From positions 1 to 43,156 of IMG/VR virus record IMGVR_UViG_3300050015_000263: a stretch of DNA of 43,156 nucleotides. The stretch is one strand, 5' to 3'. Below, one piece after another: positions 40,754 through 43,156 of the stretch. Source of the DNA: a virus. A model generated the notes under the pieces. The model saw only the letters and a list, made by a program, of their open reading frames with translations, had not been told where the DNA came from and did not search any database. The stretch's first letter is position 1; the number at the start of each line of letters is the position of its first letter. Both the position numbers and the translations under genes were made by a program.

Positions 40754-41224
40754 ATGAGGCTAAGTAAGAGCGGGATGATGATGGGTGTGTTGCTGGCGCT
40801 GCTGTGCGCGCTGGCGGGGGCGCAGTATTCGAGTCGAGTTTACCGGCCGCAGGGGGGCAACAGCGAAGAGGTAGCCAGCGGCGGGGCGCTCAACGTGCAG
40901 AGTGGCGGGGCGCTCAATGTGCAGAGCGGCGGGGCGCTCAATGTGGCGGGGACGCTAACGACCTCAGGGACGCTGGCGGTAGGCCAGGGAACGGCGATCG
41001 CCAAGGTGTTGTGGGGGACGGGGACGCTGGCGAACGGGCAAACGTCGGGGACGATCAGTTTGAGCGGGTTCGACAGTACTTGGAAAGTGGGCGTGGAATG
41101 CACCACGGCCTATAGCAATGCGGTCTACAAAAAATACAGCGTTAAAAAGACAGGCCGGGTGGACGTGGTGTATTCGGGCGATCCGGGGACGACGCTGACG
41201 CTTAATGCGTGGGCGTGGAAATAA
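40754..41224 (+). CDS. Exported repeat protein in the head cluster
   Basis: 156 aa. The first 23 residues (MRLSKSGMMMGVLLALLCALAGAQ) are a clear secretion signal with a likely cut after AGA. Three 8-residue repeats SGGALNVQ (from three 24-bp DNA repeats at 40877-40948) then GTLTTSGTLAVG form a beta-roll-like stretch; the end is beta-rich with CTTAYSN. Exported proteins are odd among virion genes; it may coat the host or be a host-like adhesin captured by the phage. Family not recognised. Confidence 0.6.
   Translation: MRLSKSGMMMGVLLALLCALAGAQYSSRVYRPQGGNSEEVASGGALNVQSGGALNVQSGGALNVAGTLTTSGTLAVGQGTAIAKVLWGTGTLANGQTSGTISLSGFDSTWKVGVECTTAYSNAVYKKYSVKKTGRVDVVYSGDPGTTLTLNAWAWK
40877..40948 (+). 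repeat. Three 24-bp in-frame repeats
   Basis: Copies at 40877-40900, 40901-40924 and 40925-40948 differ at a few bases and encode SGGALNVQ/A. They are likely to expand or shrink by recombination. Confidence 0.85.
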
Positions 41225-41244
41225 AAAACGTAATACCGTTTTTT
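41223..41244 (+). repeat. NATA-loop hairpin, copy e
   Basis: AAAAAACG (41223-41230), loop TAATAC, CGTTTTTT (41237-41244), beginning at the stop codon of the signal-peptide gene, then ATCGTTGGGG as in other copies. Confidence 0.7.
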
Positions 41245-41265
41245 ATCGTTGGGGAAAATACCCAG

Positions 41266-41841
41266 ATGGAGGGGATGATGGATCACGGGAAGCTCAAGGC
41301 GAAGATGGTGGAGCTGGGGCTCTACGATGAGGCGGGGGCGCTGCGGCGTGGCGAAGCGGAGGAAGGGTGGCCGGAGGGGCGGCGGGCGCTGCAGGACGGG
41401 GAGATCGCGGCGGCGATCAATGCGATCACGTTGGAGGCCGATGCGGTGCGCGTGCCTGACGAACTGCTGATGCTGACCAAAAAAAATCTGATGAGTTCGC
41501 GGGCGGGCGAGGGGTTGGGGCCACTTGACACGGCGCGGCTGTGGCGGGCGCTCAAGGATCACATGACGGCGCTCGGAGACGGCCTGGAAAGCGACGTGAT
41601 CGCCGATGCGCTGATGATGATGGACCCGACGCGGGAGGGGCTTAATGTGCGCGATGAGGGGGTGCGCGGCTGGCTACAATCACTGGTGGCCGTGTGGGCG
41701 CAAGATCAGTATTTGCCGGCGATCGTGGGGCGCGTGCTGGCGCTGGGCGAAGTGCGCACGGGGCTATGGGTGATCCACGAGTGCGGCGCGCTGGCGACGG
41801 CGACGGATATTGCGATTGCGGACGGGAGGGACGGCCGATGA
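41266..41841 (+). CDS. Unknown acidic helical protein
   Basis: 191 aa (starts at ATG 41266; ATGs at 41275 and 41278 are possible). Helical, acidic, no basic surface patches as in Avd. It lies between the signal-peptide gene and the next virion gene; its stop overlaps the next ATG. Perhaps an assembly or export chaperone. No family recognised. Confidence 0.55.
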   Translation: MEGMMDHGKLKAKMVELGLYDEAGALRRGEAEEGWPEGRRALQDGEIAAAINAITLEADAVRVPDELLMLTKKNLMSSRAGEGLGPLDTARLWRALKDHMTALGDGLESDVIADALMMMDPTREGLNVRDEGVRGWLQSLVAVWAQDQYLPAIVGRVLALGEVRTGLWVIHECGALATATDIAIADGRDGR

Positions 41842-42245
41842 ATGGGCGCAAATGGCAATTCATGGCGCTGGCGAAAGCGGGCGTGGATCTGGCGGCGGCG
41901 GCGATCGTAATCAAGGCGCAGCGGCGCACACTGACCACGATTCCCAGAGATCCGAATTATAACGACGTGCTGCCGGCGTTGAGCAACGCGGGCGCGATCA
42001 CCAACAACACCTGGGGAGCCGCCGGCGGGGCGCAGTCGGCGAATGAGGACGCCTTGGAGATCCGGGCGACGGTGGAGATCACCACGACGGGCTCGCCAAG
42101 CGGCACAGTGGAGATCTGGTATCACGAGAGCCACAACGGCGGCGCGACGTGGCCAGGCAACGGGCTGGGCTACGGGCCGGTGGCCACAGTGGTCATCTCG
42201 GGCGCGGGGACGACGGCGCCGCTTGATTTCGCGGTTAAGTATTGA
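41838..42245 (+). CDS. Virion-type protein before the DGR target
   Basis: 135 aa. Basic/helical N-terminal 35 residues (KWQFMALAKAGVDLAAAAIV) and a beta-sandwich-like rest (ALEIRATVEITTTGSPSGTVEIWYHESHNGG). ATGA overlap with the gene before it and 17 bases before the target gene. It could be the partner that attaches the variable protein to the particle. Confidence 0.55.
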   Translation: MNGRKWQFMALAKAGVDLAAAAIVIKAQRRTLTTIPRDPNYNDVLPALSNAGAITNNTWGAAGGAQSANEDALEIRATVEITTTGSPSGTVEIWYHESHNGGATWPGNGLGYGPVATVVISGAGTTAPLDFAVKY

Positions 42246-42262
42246 GATCGGAGGGGGGCATC

Positions 42263-43156
42263 ATGAATCGAACGCTGAAAACATTACTGCTGACCGGGGC
42301 GCTGACGGGCGGGAGCACGGGCGGCGCGACCGGAGGCGACGGCAACCCCTTTGTTTACGGCGTGCGCTGGGACACCGTAAATGACGTAATGACAGGCGGG
42401 CGGTTTTATGGCGATTCCTTCGTGGCGGGGACGTTCGGCACGCCGATCCAGGATACCATGCGGCGATGCGTGGTGGATCTAGTGGGGCGGCAGGCGCGGT
42501 ATTATCTGGGGGCAACGGACTCGGCGCTCAAGGCGGGGACGCCGACGCCGGCGGCGGTGACCGTCAGCGTCGCGGGCGGGTGGACGCTGGGATCGTATGA
42601 TGCCGGAACCTACGGCTTTGCGGTGGGCAAGGCCGCGGTGTTCGCCGCGGCGCGCAAAGGGATGATGCTTAAAAACACCACGGCGGGCAAGGGGTGGTAT
42701 TGCCGGATCATCAGTGCCGCGGCGGATCAGATCATCGTGGCGTCGGCGGATGACCAGGTGAGCGGGAGCGCGCATGTGCCGGTGGCTCCGCTGGCCGACG
42801 GTGATACGTTTTGGATCGGCGATGCGATCCTGGACGGCAGCGACGGGCCGGTATGTGTCGAGGTGCCAAAGTTTTGCTATCGAATGTGGCTCGATGGGAA
42901 CAATAGCTATATGGCGGCGAGCCAGCGGCAGTTCAGTGGGAGCGCGGTGCATCCGCTATTCACGCGGGGCGCGGCGACAGTAAACATGGCCTACTTGGAC
43001 GCCTTCAAGGGGTCGCGCGTTTCGTCGTCAGGCGTGGTGAATCCAAACCTGCTATCCGCGGGAGGTGACACGCTGGGGACGGATATCCTACGGTCGGTGG
43101 CGGGGGCGCGGGCGTGGAATTATCAAACCATCGGGAGCAATCGCGCGGCGTACGCG
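42263..43156 (+). CDS. DGR target protein, N-terminal part (continues at 1-793)
   Basis: The frame is open to the contig end and through the 127-bp overlap joins the ORF at 2-793, giving 519 aa. GGAGGGGGGC upstream is a strong SD. The N-terminus (MNRTLKTLLLTGALTGG) is hydrophobic and may be a weak signal or anchor. GVRWDTVNDV, TMRRCVVDLVG, VEVPKFCYRMWLDG and HPLFTRGAA are the kind of conserved blocks found in phage DGR targets ahead of the lectin-like domain. The variable part is at 673-790. Confidence 0.88.
   Translation, partial: MNRTLKTLLLTGALTGGSTGGATGGDGNPFVYGVRWDTVNDVMTGGRFYGDSFVAGTFGTPIQDTMRRCVVDLVGRQARYYLGATDSALKAGTPTPAAVTVSVAGGWTLGSYDAGTYGFAVGKAAVFAAARKGMMLKNTTAGKGWYCRIISAAADQIIVASADDQVSGSAHVPVAPLADGDTFWIGDAILDGSDGPVCVEVPKFCYRMWLDGNNSYMAASQRQFSGSAVHPLFTRGAATVNMAYLDAFKGSRVSSSGVVNPNLLSAGGDTLGTDILRSVAGARAWNYQTIGSNRAAYA
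43030..43156 (+). repeat. 127-bp terminal direct repeat (circular assembly overlap)
   Basis: Identical to bases 1-127. Exactly 127 bp is a common largest k-mer of short-read assemblers, so this is most simply an assembly overlap of a circular or circularly permuted genome and not a biological terminal repeat. Confidence 0.95.

Noticed and set aside
41266-41841. Avd candidate near the DGR target
   Set aside because: Too long (191 aa) and acidic; Avd is a small basic helical bundle.
1-43156. A second VR/target elsewhere
   Set aside because: No other protein ends in an NVGGR-type lectin tail and I saw no second copy of the TR by eye; a computed search would settle it.
1-43156. Integrase or transposase
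   Set aside because: No tyrosine or serine recombinase or transposase motif seen in any plausible gene.

Overview
The window is a complete, circularly closed genome of a tailed dsDNA phage (Caudoviricetes, HK97-type head). Bases 43030-43156 repeat bases 1-127 exactly, so the unique circle is about 43,029 bp and one gene is cut by the contig ends. The portal, ClpP-like protease and HK97-fold capsid genes, the gp6/gp10-type connectors, a tail chaperone pair with a -1 frameshift and a tape measure of about 450 residues point to a long non-contractile (siphovirus) tail. I see no integrase, so lifestyle is open. The DNA is GC-rich and its gaps are full of short repeats (ATTGCGG and ATTACG arrays, a MAPQRAQ-like cassette) of a kind I remember from Planctomycetota/Omnitrophota-like environmental genomes. 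That host guess is weak.

The outstanding system is a complete diversity-generating retroelement (DGR). The target gene runs 42263-43156 and continues at 1-793 (519 aa, C-type-lectin-like C-terminus). Its last 118 bp (VR, 673-790) align without gaps to a template repeat (TR, 925-1042). They differ at 11 positions and all 11 are adenines in the TR. Hairpins, two with GNRA-type loops, lie between VR and TR, and a reverse transcriptase with DGR-type motifs follows (1182-2198). The RT stop overlaps the start of the head-tail connector gene, so the DGR sits inside the head operon, between the capsid genes and the connectors. No Avd accessory gene is recognisable.

Layout on the + strand, read around the circle. 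32264-42245: HNH nuclease, DUF4031-like protein, an unusual three-repeat small terminase, large terminase, portal, protease, capsid, probable decoration protein and three accessory virion-type proteins. 42263-2198: DGR. 2195-7019: connectors, tail terminator, probable tail tube, chaperones, tape measure. 7062-17765: tail tip and fibre proteins, including a 1296-aa protein of unknown kind. 17841-19765: lysis cassette with a GH108-type endolysin and a possible phospholipase-like protein, closed by a strong terminator. 19878-21047: early-type small genes behind a promoter (zinc-finger and ribbon-helix-helix proteins). 21305-22152: the only minus-strand genes, a membrane zinc-ribbon protein with a recent 123-bp duplication and a small leader ORF. 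22199-22277: divergent control region. 22304-32013: regulator and replication genes (XRE-type HTH, zinc-ribbon protein, ParB-like protein, ASCH-like protein, primase-helicase, ERCC4-like protein), closed by a terminator.

Gene starts were chosen by Shine-Dalgarno (SD) spacing and ATGA overlaps. Function calls rest on motifs read by eye; no database search was possible.
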